Origin: Chitinophagaceae bacterium
GTDB lineage: Bacteria; Bacteroidota; Bacteroidia; Chitinophagales; Chitinophagaceae
Length of the DNA: 45,468 bases
NCBI GenBank assembly: GCA_947452925.1
Contig: CANGFK010000003.1
Location: forward strand, 1 to 45,468
Reading direction: 5' to 3'
A program made the position numbers and the translations under genes. Shown piece after piece: positions 1 through 9,731 of the stretch (position 1 is its first letter; every line of letters begins with the position of its first letter). The notes beneath the pieces were generated by a model. It was not told the DNA's origin and searched no databases. It saw only the letters and a list, made by a program, of their open reading frames with translations.

Positions 1-248
1 AAAATAAATACTGTCAACAATGCCCACCATTTTCTTCCAAACATCGGTGGACGTAAGTCGAATCTTAAAATCAAGAAACGCAATAACTGTGTAAATAGAA
101 ACCCGAAAGTGATGCCTATTGCCAGCCTGCCATACATTACTCCCGTAAAGCTTTGGTTGGAAGTGAAACTATACAACAAAATGGATATCCCATAAGCCAT
201 CCATCCACCCACCTGACAACACCAATATACTAGCGACTTATTTTTCAT
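1..248 (-). CDS. Partial CDS (runs off the left edge): N-terminal membrane region, possibly a LytS/YehU-type sensor histidine kinase
   Basis: Reverse-strand ATG at 246-248 gives MKNKSLVYWCCQVGGWMAYGISILLYSFTSNQSFTGVMYGRLAIGITFGFLFTQLLRFLILRFDLRPPMFGRKWW..., open to the window edge; W..Q..GWxxY plus TM helices is typical of that family. Confidence 0.45.
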   Translation of the reverse strand, partial: MKNKSLVYWCCQVGGWMAYGISILLYSFTSNQSFTGVMYGRLAIGITFGFLFTQLLRFLILRFDLRPPMFGRKWWALLTVFI

Positions 249-458
249 GTTTGCGCAAAATTAAATGGATAGAATTGCTAATGAATTAAATTATTTATCA
301 ATGGTAAATATCAAGTCTATGAGGCAAATTTCAACTATGATTTATCTTTTCCTGATAAATCAAGATGATGAAGATGCTTGAATTTTTCTATTAGGAAGAA
401 GTAAAATCAATAAGGCAAAAACAATGTCTATGAATAATAGAGGAATGTTGGAAGTGCT

Positions 459-794
459 TCAATAAGTTAAGCAATACCCTCAATACGGAAGCTAGAATTG
501 CTTTGAATTAATCTAAAACGGACTTTTATTAAGCAATAACTGCTTTGAATTAACTCAAAACTGACAGCAGTAACGTCATAATTCACGTCAACCCTGTCAG
601 GGTTCACATGAATTATAGGATTTCTGACTTCTTTTATGTCATCTCTGATGTCAACCCTGACAGGGTTGACATCAGAGATGACATAATTCCCTTCAATTAT
701 TGAAAAAAGCAAGGGAGAAATGGAATAACTGCTAGCAGAGATGCAATTTCTCACGTGAACCCTGACAGGGTTGACGCGAGAAATTGCATCTCTC
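459..794. repeat. Intergenic 21-bp-register palindromic array (array A, about 16 units)
   Basis: 21-bp slices align (CTTTGAATTAATCTAAAACGG / ACTTTTATTAAGCAATAACTG / CTTTGAATTAACTCAAAACTG ...). The core AACCCTG(A/T)CAGGGTT starts at 590, 653 and 758 (spacing 63 and 105, both multiples of 21). Confidence 0.8.
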
Positions 795-886
795 AAGCCA
801 AAATAAGGTTCTTCGTAAGCAGAAATTGGCTTTAAATTAATTATTCTGATGGTAAGGAAAGCCAGATTAAAGACGGCAACTCGATT

Positions 887-2572
887 TTACTTTTCAATCC
901 TGAACCAATCATAATCAGCATAGCCCGTTTCATAAGTTTTGCCGTGTCTGATGGCGAAAATGCCCACTTTAGAACCTACCCATTTACCCTTTTTAGCCTC
1001 AAATGGTTCCCCAACTGGTTTAAAGGTTTTACCATCTTCACTATAACTGAAAGTACACAAAGCATTGCCGTATTCGCTGTTTTCTGCAATGTTATATGTT
1101 TTGTATTCAGGCGATTTAGGGTCAATATTTCTCACAGTTACTTTAAAATAAAGTGTTGTATTATTTACCAGAATCTCTTCTCCTTTTTGTTCAGGCTTAC
1201 CATGTTCTGCATCAATACATTTTGTTTGAGAAACCACCAAACCCTTCGGCGTTTTCTTAAGAGATAGGTAGGAATAATCTATACCCGTAACAATCAGACC
1301 GGTTTCCTCGTCATCAGTCCTTGGCGTAAAAGTGAATTTGGTGACAGCAGAAAAATTAGGTGCAGGGAACTTTTGGGTTAATAGGTTTGGAACCGTCCAC
1401 AGGTTGATGCTATTGTCCGGAACGGGTACATTAAACAACCTTATAAATCCATAGCTACTACCCGCAGGAAAACAGAAATTACTTTGTGGGTTGGCATCCC
1501 ATTGCCACTGAAGCCCCAAACTATTATCATTAAACTCATCCGATTCCTGAGGCGTTTCTATGGGATAGGTCTTGCCCACATTTGGTTTTTTGTAGGTCAG
1601 CACAGGTTCTCCAATGCCGTTGCCATCTTTGTCAACACCCATCATTGGCCAATCGTTCACCCATTTCACAGGTTCTAGATGAGCAATACGTCCATAAGCA
1701 TCCTTATCCTGAAAGTGAAGAAACCAACTTTCGCCTGTTTGTGTTTCTACCCATCCACCTTGGTGAGGACCATTGGTAACAGAAGAACCTTGTTCCAAAA
1801 CAACTTTTTGTTCATAAGAGCCATAAATATTTTTGCTACGCATCACCAATTCCCATCCTTTTCCAACACCGCCGGCAGGCGCCATTATATAGTAATAACC
1901 ATTGCGTTTATACATTTTTGGACCTTCGATAGTTGGATTTTTATCGTGACCATCAAATACCAGAACACCATCATCCAAAAGTGTAGTTCCGTCGGCACTC
2001 ATCCTGTTTAATATCAAGGAGCTTTTTATTCCAGCCCTGCTTCCAGCCATCCCATTTATAAGGTATGCTTTGCCATCTTCATCCCAAAAAGGACAAGGGT
2101 CTATCCATCCTTTTGCTTTTTTAACTAGTAAAGGGGCGCTCCAAGGCCCCGCAGGATTCTTAGCTTTCACCATATAAATACCCAAATCGGGATCGGGATA
2201 ATAAATATAAAACTCTCCATCATGAAAACGGATAGCAGGCGCCCAAACGCCACCACCATGTTGCACACTATCATAGCGCTCAAAAGGAGGCTGTTTGGTA
2301 AATACATTGCCAATGAGTTTCCAGTTTATCAAATCTTTCGAATGAAGAATGGGCAAAGCAGGAACATAGTTAAAGCTAGAAGCGGTAAGGTAATAATCAT
2401 CACCAACGCGTATCAAATCGGGGTCGGAATAGTCGGCGTGCAATACAGGGTTTTTGTACGTTCCATCACCATTGTCAGCCACCCAAACTTTGGACACATA
2501 ATGAGTAGCAGTTTGTGCGGTAACTACTGTGACTGCTGAAAGAAAAAGTAGAAAAGAGAATAATTTTTTCAT
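887..2572 (-). CDS. Glycoside hydrolase family 43 (beta-xylosidase/arabinofuranosidase-like), secreted
   Basis: Signal peptide MKKLFSFLLFLSAVTVVTAQ; NPVLHADYSDPDLIRVGDDYYLTASSFNYVPALPILHSKDLINW is a GH43 N-terminal signature; C-terminal concanavalin-like region. Confidence 0.9.
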   Translation of the reverse strand: MKKLFSFLLFLSAVTVVTAQTATHYVSKVWVADNGDGTYKNPVLHADYSDPDLIRVGDDYYLTASSFNYVPALPILHSKDLINWKLIGNVFTKQPPFERYDSVQHGGGVWAPAIRFHDGEFYIYYPDPDLGIYMVKAKNPAGPWSAPLLVKKAKGWIDPCPFWDEDGKAYLINGMAGSRAGIKSSLILNRMSADGTTLLDDGVLVFDGHDKNPTIEGPKMYKRNGYYYIMAPAGGVGKGWELVMRSKNIYGSYEQKVVLEQGSSVTNGPHQGGWVETQTGESWFLHFQDKDAYGRIAHLEPVKWVNDWPMMGVDKDGNGIGEPVLTYKKPNVGKTYPIETPQESDEFNDNSLGLQWQWDANPQSNFCFPAGSSYGFIRLFNVPVPDNSINLWTVPNLLTQKFPAPNFSAVTKFTFTPRTDDEETGLIVTGIDYSYLSLKKTPKGLVVSQTKCIDAEHGKPEQKGEEILVNNTTLYFKVTVRNIDPKSPEYKTYNIAENSEYGNALCTFSYSEDGKTFKPVGEPFEAKKGKWVGSKVGIFAIRHGKTYETGYADYDWFRIEK

Positions 2573-2932
2573 TGAATCGTTTATAAATTTTATTCGGCAA
2601 ATAAAGAGATTTATTGATTAGTATGATGCAGTATAGTTTAATGCTATAAAAATATTCAGTTTGATGAACGCTTAAATAGATAATAGAAAGGTGCTAAAAG
2701 GAAAGAAATCAGCATGAATATTCAACCAAACTTTAAGTTGTTAGTTAAACCACTACGGGGAATTGTAGGTTAAATGCGACACTTAAAATTAAAATAGGCT
2801 TCAAAGGTTTTATCCATTTATTTTGCAATGATAAGAATACCCCACAGTGAGCATTTTTTTAGATTCAACATTTCAATTTTTTAGCATTGTTGATAACAAT
2901 AAGGTTGTCGGCTTTACCACATTGACATTTAG

Positions 2933-4396
2933 ATGAGTAGCACGATCAGGCAAAAGACAGCAAATGGTTTATTTTGGAGCTTCGCAGACAATCTGATAAA
3001 ACAGTGTGCCCAATTTGTTGTAGGTATCATTTTGGCGAGACTTTTATCACCGCATGAGTTTGGCTTGGTTGGAATGCTTTCATTTTTCATTGTTATCTCA
3101 CAGACATTTATTGACAGCGGTTTTAGTGGGGCATTAATCAGAAAAACAGATTGTACCCCAATAGATTATTCTACAGTCTTTTTCTTCAACCTTGGAATCA
3201 GCGTATTTCTGTACCTCATTCTCTTTCTTTCTTCAGGAATTATCAGTAATTTTTTCAAAGAGCCACAACTAGAAAAATTATTGCAGGTGTTGGGGCTCGG
3301 TCTTATCATCAATGCCATGTCCACCATCCAACAAACTATTCTTACGAAGCGAATAGATTTCAAACTTCAAGCTAAAATTTCTCTTATATCCTCTTTTTCT
3401 TCAGGCGGAATTGGGATTGCAATGGCCTATTATGGTTGTGGGGTCTGGAGTTTGGTTGGTCGTACATTATCAGGATTTCTTATCACAAGTATTCTTTTGT
3501 GGGTTCTGAATAACTGGAAGCCTATTTTGGCGTTCAGTAAAGCTTCTTTTATGGAACTATTTGGGTTTGGAAGTAAAATGCTCGCAAGCAGGTTGATTGA
3601 TGCTATCTACCAGAATATTTACTACCTGATAATTGGTAAGTTTTTTTCTGTAGAGGAATTAGGCTTTTACACCCGTGCAGACCAGTTTAAAGCTTTGCCG
3701 TCTCAGGAAATTACTTCAGTTATTCAGTCAGTTACTTATCCTGTTATGGCAAGCCTTCAAGGCGATCCTGTTCAATTTAAAAATGCTTTTCAGAAGTTAG
3801 TAAAAAGCAGTATGTTTATCACGTTCTTACTGATGCTAGGAATGGCTGCGGTAGCAAAACCGATGGTTCTTAGTTTACTAGGGATGAGGTGGATTAAAGT
3901 GGTTGATTATTTGCAATTATTGTGCTTTGTGGCGGTGTTTTATCCAATTCATGTTCTTAATCTAAACTTGTTGAGCATAAAAGGCAGGTCAGATCTTTAC
4001 TTGAGATTGGAGATAATAAAAAAAATATTAGCTATCCCAACAATTATTATAGGAGTTTTAATCAGTATAAAGGCGATGATTTTGGGAATGCTCATAACTT
4101 CGTTTGTCGCGTTTTTTTTTAATAGTTTTTGGTCGGGAAAATTAATTGGCTACAGCTCAATACAGCAATTGAAAGACATCATTCCTGGATTTCTTTTGGC
4201 AGTATCAATCAATGGAAGTGTTTATGTAATTGGTCTGATATTGCATTTCCCTCCGACTGGGATGTTAATAGGTGAAATAATTCTTGGTCTTGCATTGGCT
4301 TTCGGTATTTGCGAAGCAATAAAATTTTCAGATTATGTTTTTATAAAAGGTCTGATTCTAGAGAAAATACAGAAAAAGAGTAGTGAAAATAGTTAA
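2933..4396 (+). CDS. Polysaccharide/lipopolysaccharide flippase (MOP superfamily, Wzx-like)
   Basis: 487 aa multi-TM protein starting TANGLFWSFADNLIKQCAQFVVGIILARLLSPHEFGLVGM, typical of the family. Confidence 0.88.
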   Translation: MSSTIRQKTANGLFWSFADNLIKQCAQFVVGIILARLLSPHEFGLVGMLSFFIVISQTFIDSGFSGALIRKTDCTPIDYSTVFFFNLGISVFLYLILFLSSGIISNFFKEPQLEKLLQVLGLGLIINAMSTIQQTILTKRIDFKLQAKISLISSFSSGGIGIAMAYYGCGVWSLVGRTLSGFLITSILLWVLNNWKPILAFSKASFMELFGFGSKMLASRLIDAIYQNIYYLIIGKFFSVEELGFYTRADQFKALPSQEITSVIQSVTYPVMASLQGDPVQFKNAFQKLVKSSMFITFLLMLGMAAVAKPMVLSLLGMRWIKVVDYLQLLCFVAVFYPIHVLNLNLLSIKGRSDLYLRLEIIKKILAIPTIIIGVLISIKAMILGMLITSFVAFFFNSFWSGKLIGYSSIQQLKDIIPGFLLAVSINGSVYVIGLILHFPPTGMLIGEIILGLALAFGICEAIKFSDYVFIKGLILEKIQKKSSENS

Positions 4397-4406
4397 TAGG
4401 AATAAA

Positions 4407-5534
4407 ATGAGAGATACCCCAATTTATGTTACACGTCCGAGTTTACCACCATTGAGTGAGTTTATAACCTATCTGGAGACAATATGGGAAGAAAAATGGA
4501 TAACCAATAATGGCTCATTCCATCAGTTGTTTGAAAAGGAACTGGCTAAATATCTTGGCGTTGAGTACATTTCTGTTTTCTCCAATGGTACATTAGCGCT
4601 TATAACTGCTTTGAGGGCGTTAAATATTACTGGAGAAGTCATTACTACCCCTTTCAGTTTTGTTGCAACAACCCACTCTTTGTGGTGGAATGGTATCACG
4701 CCTGTTTTTGCAGATATTGAACCCGGGTACATGAATATTGATCCAAAGAAAATAGAAGAGGCTATTACTCCAAAAACTACTGCCATAATGGGGGTGCACG
4801 TTTACGGAAATCCTTGTGATGTTGAGGCCATTCAGAAAGTAGCTGACAAGCATAATCTGAAGGTAATTTATGATGCGGCACACGCCTTTGGGGTAAAAAA
4901 GAATGGGGAATCAATTCTCAACTTTGGCGACTTGTCTGTTCTTAGTTTTCATGCCACCAAAACCTTCAATACTATTGAAGGAGGTGCAATTGTTTGTCAC
5001 TCTGCTGAGATGAAACACCACATAGACAACCTTAAGAACTTTGGATTCAGAAATGAAATCACGGTTGAGGAACCTGGTATTAATGCAAAAATGAATGAAG
5101 TTCAGGCTGCTTATGGGGTACTTCAACTAAAATATGTTGATGGGTATATTGCTGAAAGGAAGCGAGTTACTGAATCTTACAGAACTAAACTTGAGGGCAC
5201 GCCCGGAATAAAGTTTTTATATGATATGGATGAAGTCACTCATGCTTATTCTTACTTCCCAATATGTGTTGATCCTGAGGTATATGGAATGAAAAGAGAT
5301 GAAATATACGAACTCATGAAACTAGACGGGGTGAAAACCAGGCGCTATTTCTATCCATTAATCAGTCATTTCAATCCCTATAACAGTTTGCCGTCTGCGG
5401 CAAAAGAGTCCTTGCCGGTAGCAGAAGTGGTTTCTGAACAAATACTTTGTTTGCCTATATATCCGGAACTTTCTGAAGAAGAAATAGTGTATATAACCAA
5501 CTTGATTATTACAAATGCAAAGGGAAGAAAGTAA
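4407..5534 (+). CDS. DegT/DnrJ/EryC1/StrS family sugar aminotransferase
   Basis: FSNGTLALITALRALNITGEVITTPFSFVATTHSLWW and DAAHAFG motifs. Start taken at MRDTPIYVTRPSLPP; the ORF track starts at 4383. Confidence 0.9.
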   Translation: MRDTPIYVTRPSLPPLSEFITYLETIWEEKWITNNGSFHQLFEKELAKYLGVEYISVFSNGTLALITALRALNITGEVITTPFSFVATTHSLWWNGITPVFADIEPGYMNIDPKKIEEAITPKTTAIMGVHVYGNPCDVEAIQKVADKHNLKVIYDAAHAFGVKKNGESILNFGDLSVLSFHATKTFNTIEGGAIVCHSAEMKHHIDNLKNFGFRNEITVEEPGINAKMNEVQAAYGVLQLKYVDGYIAERKRVTESYRTKLEGTPGIKFLYDMDEVTHAYSYFPICVDPEVYGMKRDEIYELMKLDGVKTRRYFYPLISHFNPYNSLPSAAKESLPVAEVVSEQILCLPIYPELSEEEIVYITNLIITNAKGRK

Positions 5535-6273
5535 ATCTGATATAAAATTGGGAATCATGCAACCCTACTTTTTTCCTTACATTGGATATTTTCAACTAAT
5601 TAAGGCTGTAGACACCTTTATACTTTACGATCAGGTTCAATACATCAAGAAAGGATGGATAAACAGAAATAGAATAATTGAGGTAAATAGAGCAGACAGG
5701 ATAATATCTGTTCCGGTAAAGCACATTGCAGTAACGCAACTCATTGCAGAAACAGAAATAGATAATTGTGTTAAATGGCAGCATCAGATGATTAAAATTA
5801 TTGAGTTTAATTATAAACGCAGCCCTTTCTTTGATGAGATATTTACTTTTATCAAGAGCATATTAAGCATCCCTTATCAGAAAATTAGTCAGTTAAATTC
5901 TTACTCTATACAAGCAATCGCCTCTTTTTTGGATATTAAAACAAAGATTATCACAGAAGATGATAGATTGAATTCAGTAGAAATTGACTTATCTGGAATT
6001 GAATCCGATGAAAATAGAAAAACAAGACGTGTACTAAGTATCTGTGAAAGATTTGATGCTCAAGCATACATCAATCCGATAGGAGGCGTTGAGCTTTACG
6101 ATAAAACTAATTTTAAAGTTGGTGGTATCGATCTTTTATTTGTAAAAACAAAAGAATACCACTATCAACAATTTAGTGAAGCATTCATTCCACATCTTTC
6201 CATTATTGATGTATTGTTTTGTTGTGGATTGGAAAAAACAAAAGAGTTATTGAATAATTACGAATTAATTTAA
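5515..6273 (+). CDS. WbqC-like family protein
   Basis: MQPYFFPYIGYFQLIKAVDTFILYDQVQYIKKGWINRNRI is the WbqC N-terminal signature. Overlaps the preceding CDS; alternative start at 5557. Confidence 0.9.
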   Translation: MQREESKSDIKLGIMQPYFFPYIGYFQLIKAVDTFILYDQVQYIKKGWINRNRIIEVNRADRIISVPVKHIAVTQLIAETEIDNCVKWQHQMIKIIEFNYKRSPFFDEIFTFIKSILSIPYQKISQLNSYSIQAIASFLDIKTKIITEDDRLNSVEIDLSGIESDENRKTRRVLSICERFDAQAYINPIGGVELYDKTNFKVGGIDLLFVKTKEYHYQQFSEAFIPHLSIIDVLFCCGLEKTKELLNNYELI

Positions 6274-6277
6274 GAAT

Positions 6278-7477
6278 ATGAACTTAGTAAAAGGGTTTAA
6301 CACCATTGCAGATATTCAGGTAGATAGGTTCAGACCTTATTGCCACGAGAAGCCGATAGTAATGAGTCATGATAGTTACTATCGTACAAAGCAACTAGGG
6401 GCAGTGCTTTACAAAGCTGTTCAGTATTTTATGAATAATTATTCCTCATTTAGTCATCTAATGCCTTTGGCTGATGATGATTTACGTGTTTTAGAGATTT
6501 GCAGCAAGTATTCACTAAATGTTGGAACCTACCGAACAGATTTTTTGGTTGACCAAGACAATGAGATGAAGATCATCGAAATGACTACTCGCCAACCCTT
6601 AAATGGCTATTTTATCTCGGGGTTTACCAATAGAATAGGTCAGGAGGTGGCTAAAAAATTAGGGTTAGAAAATATTATTGATGACTACCATAGGTTTCTA
6701 GAATATTTTGCAAACAAATTTGTTCCCACCGGAAAAATTTGTATCATTAAGGGTAATGAACGTTTGGGGGACTTTAAAATATATACATCCATTTTTGAAG
6801 CTGCTGACATGGATTGCCATATTATTGAGTTAGACGATCTTCCTAATAAGATGCATCTTCTTGCAGGAGCTACGGTAGTTGAAGAATTGAATCATGCAGA
6901 AATAAAACAATTGCCAGATTCAATTATTGATGAGTTAACATCTATTAAAATACATAACGATTTCAGAAACCTTTTTCTTATTCATGATAAACGTTTCTTC
7001 TACATTCTAACAAACCCCGATTTTATAGAGCGTGCATTAACAGAAGAGGAAGCCAATATTTTGAACTCTTTCACTATTCCTAGTTATGTGTATCCTCTGC
7101 ATAAGGAGTACTTTACAGATGCTTACAGCAACAAGGATAAGTACATAATCAAGCATATTCTTTATGGAAAAAGTGAAGCAGTTTATGCTGGATGTGTAAC
7201 AAAAGAAGAGGATTGGAAAAAAATTTTTGACACTGAGAATTTACAGCACATGGTGTTGCAACCCATGCTGGATCAAAAAAAATATATTGGAAAGATTGGG
7301 AATGAGGAGCGAAATGATTTTACTGCAGGAACCTATCTTTATTTTAATGAGGAATACTTTGGTCCAGGGATATATCGGGCATCTTCTTTTGTGGTTACCA
7401 ACCAGGGTGATGATAGAAAGATGGCTCAACTGGTTGCAACGGTGGACAAGGAAGATGACAGGGTGCATCATTTGTAG
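6278..7477 (+). CDS. Putative ATP-grasp (circularly permuted-like) ligase in the polysaccharide cluster
   Basis: HNDFRNLFLIHDKRFFYILTNPDF, KYIIKHILYGKSEAVYAG, HMVLQPMLDQ and AGTYLYFNEEYFGPGIYRASSFVVTNQG resemble the N-x-R/K and terminal metal-binding motifs of cp-ATP-grasp proteins. Confidence 0.55.
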   Translation: MNLVKGFNTIADIQVDRFRPYCHEKPIVMSHDSYYRTKQLGAVLYKAVQYFMNNYSSFSHLMPLADDDLRVLEICSKYSLNVGTYRTDFLVDQDNEMKIIEMTTRQPLNGYFISGFTNRIGQEVAKKLGLENIIDDYHRFLEYFANKFVPTGKICIIKGNERLGDFKIYTSIFEAADMDCHIIELDDLPNKMHLLAGATVVEELNHAEIKQLPDSIIDELTSIKIHNDFRNLFLIHDKRFFYILTNPDFIERALTEEEANILNSFTIPSYVYPLHKEYFTDAYSNKDKYIIKHILYGKSEAVYAGCVTKEEDWKKIFDTENLQHMVLQPMLDQKKYIGKIGNEERNDFTAGTYLYFNEEYFGPGIYRASSFVVTNQGDDRKMAQLVATVDKEDDRVHHL

Positions 7478-7479
7478 CT

Positions 7480-7584
7480 CCTATATGTTATGCTTTGCGC
7501 TTTGAATGCTAATATTTGAGTCATGAATATTAGCATTTGAGCCATGAATGTTATCCTTCTAGCATTGAATATTGACAATTAGTT
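7480..7584. repeat. Intergenic 21-bp-register array (array B, about 5 units)
   Basis: Consecutive 21-mers TTTGAATGCTAATATTTGAGT / CATGAATATTAGCATTTGAGC / CATGAATGTTATCCTTCTAGC / ATTGAATATTGACAATTAGTT, preceded by CCTATATGTTATGCTTTGCGC. Confidence 0.7.
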
Positions 7585-7654
7585 GCAGAAATACAATAAG
7601 CAATTCGGATTACTTGCAATAATAAAATACAATTTAAGTTATATCAGTTCTAAT

Positions 7655-8665
7655 ATGTCATCATTAACAGATTCGGAAAATGTACATTTAGTGAGCATTT
7701 GCTGTATTACTTTCAACCACGAGAAGTATATTGGCAAAACACTTGAAGGTTTTTTAATGCAAAAGACCAATTTTCCCTTCGAGATATTAATTCATGATGA
7801 TGCCTCTACCGATGCAACAGCCAATGTAATCAGAGAATATGAAGCTAAATATCCGCATATAATCAAACCAATTTATCAGACAGAGAATCAGTTTTCTAAA
7901 GGCATACGAAGTATGTATGGGGTGTTTAATTTTCCTAGGGCTTCAGGCAAATACATCGCCATGTGTGAGGGAGATGATTATTGGATTGATGAGAATAAAC
8001 TCCAATCACAGGCTGACTTTCTGGAGCAAAATGAAGATTACGGATTGATTCATTCCGACCTTAATGAATATAATACGGTTACTCAAAAACTAAAGATTGC
8101 TATCTGGAGGAAGGGGGGGCAAAACAAGTCTCAAGGAGATATCTATCTACAGATGCTGCAGGGGGGACTTATTTCTATTTATATGTGCACGACCCTTTTT
8201 AGAACCAAATTTGTAAAGAATAATCCTGACTATGCAGACATGGTGAAACAAAATTTTATGTTCGGAGATGTTCCATTAGCGCTTCATATTGGTAGACAAT
8301 CAAAAATTGCTTATCAAGATAAACCTACCGCAGTTAGAAACATGCTTAATTTTTCTGCCACCAATGGGCGCTCCTTTGAATACAGAATGAAATTTGAAGA
8401 GGCAAAAATGAAAATATTGAATTATTTTTATACACTAGATTCTAGAGGATTGGATAAAGGGATTGTGGAAAAAAATCATACTCTTGATAAACTGAATGTT
8501 TGTTTTGAATATAAAAAGAAAGATGATTTTCTGGGGTTATATAACAGACTTGCACGAGGTCAAAAAAAATTGAAAATCAGAATTAAGTATTTGGGTATTC
8601 AGAACTCTTTATTCAGATTATTTTCACGTATACTTCTGAAAGTAATTGCACTTTTGGGATTATAG
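7655..8665 (+). CDS. Glycosyltransferase family 2
   Basis: VSICCITFNHEKYIGKTLEGFLMQKTNFPFEILIHDDASTDAT plus CEGDDYW. Start placed at MSSLTDSEN; the ORF track starts at 7583. Confidence 0.88.
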   Translation: MSSLTDSENVHLVSICCITFNHEKYIGKTLEGFLMQKTNFPFEILIHDDASTDATANVIREYEAKYPHIIKPIYQTENQFSKGIRSMYGVFNFPRASGKYIAMCEGDDYWIDENKLQSQADFLEQNEDYGLIHSDLNEYNTVTQKLKIAIWRKGGQNKSQGDIYLQMLQGGLISIYMCTTLFRTKFVKNNPDYADMVKQNFMFGDVPLALHIGRQSKIAYQDKPTAVRNMLNFSATNGRSFEYRMKFEEAKMKILNYFYTLDSRGLDKGIVEKNHTLDKLNVCFEYKKKDDFLGLYNRLARGQKKLKIRIKYLGIQNSLFRLFSRILLKVIALLGL

Positions 8666-8769
8666 TCTTGTTTTTTTACATTTGATTAAAGCTGCTCAAT
8701 GGTATTTTCAGTGAAGTGTGAGGGCATTTTTTTGGTTTTTATATCAGGATAGGCAAATAACCTAATTTA

Positions 8770-9513
8770 TCAAGCAATAGATTTCGTAATTACGAATCTT
8801 TCTTTTAATATATTTATGATGAATTTTGGATTCCCTATCATATACCTATTAAACATTCTTACAGGTTCTTTAATGAGTCGATAAAGCCATTCTAGTCCAT
8901 ATTTCATCATCCATTTTGGTGCCCTCTTTAATGTGCCAGAGTAAAAATCAAATGCTGCACCTATACAGCAGATATGCCCTGTATTAAGTACTTCAAAATT
9001 TTTATATGCCCATTTTTCTTGTTTGGGTGCGGTCATACCTACAAAGAGAACGTCTGGGGTAAACTCATTGATCTTTTCGATCATGATATTATTTTCCTCT
9101 TTTGTGAAAGTGTCTGCGAAAGGGGGAGAATAGGAAGCGACTTTTACATTTGGATATTGGATGCTTATTTTCTCTTTGATTCCTTGAAGTGTACTTTCCG
9201 AACTGCCTAAAAAGAAGCATTTCCCTCCAGTTTTTTCTAGTTTATTTAGCTCGAAGTACAGAATGTCCATCCCAGTAATCCTCTTCAGATTAACTCTTTT
9301 TAGCCAGTTAAGTGCCCAAACAATCCCAATTCCATCGGGCAATAAAACAGCATTTTCATGTATCATAGCCTCTCTGAATTCAATGTCAGTTTTAGACACA
9401 TTAAAGGAATGAGCATTAATAGCATAGATTAATGATTTCTCATCGCTTATGGTGCTGAGAGGCTGATTGAAAAAAGTGTAGTTTGTTAACAAAGAGTCTT
9501 CTTTTTTTAGCAT
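8770..9513 (-). CDS. WecG/TagA/CpsF family glycosyltransferase
   Basis: LLPDGIGIVWALNWL, GSSESTLQGIKEKI and VLFVGMTAPKQEKW are family hallmarks. Confidence 0.92.
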   Translation of the reverse strand: MLKKEDSLLTNYTFFNQPLSTISDEKSLIYAINAHSFNVSKTDIEFREAMIHENAVLLPDGIGIVWALNWLKRVNLKRITGMDILYFELNKLEKTGGKCFFLGSSESTLQGIKEKISIQYPNVKVASYSPPFADTFTKEENNIMIEKINEFTPDVLFVGMTAPKQEKWAYKNFEVLNTGHICCIGAAFDFYSGTLKRAPKWMMKYGLEWLYRLIKEPVRMFNRYMIGNPKFIINILKERFVITKSIA

Positions 9514-9731
9514 TTCAAATTGAACGAAAAGTAATTTTTAATAATGGGGTGACTCTAAGTGTTAAAAAAGAGTTTACTATATTTTTCAAATGCAATGCAG
9601 CGTTTTCGCAAAAGTATGGTATTTTAAATACAAGTACTTACAAATCATCCCTTTTTTTGTTAATTCCCTTTTTTTTAAAGAAACTGTGCTATTAATTGCT
9701 GCTTACGTTATTGTCCTGAATTCTAACCTGT

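Noticed and set aside
467-796. 109-aa minus-strand ORF across array A as a real protein
   Set aside because: It is a read-through of 21-bp (7-codon) palindromic repeats; no recognisable domain. Kept only as a coding alternative in findings.
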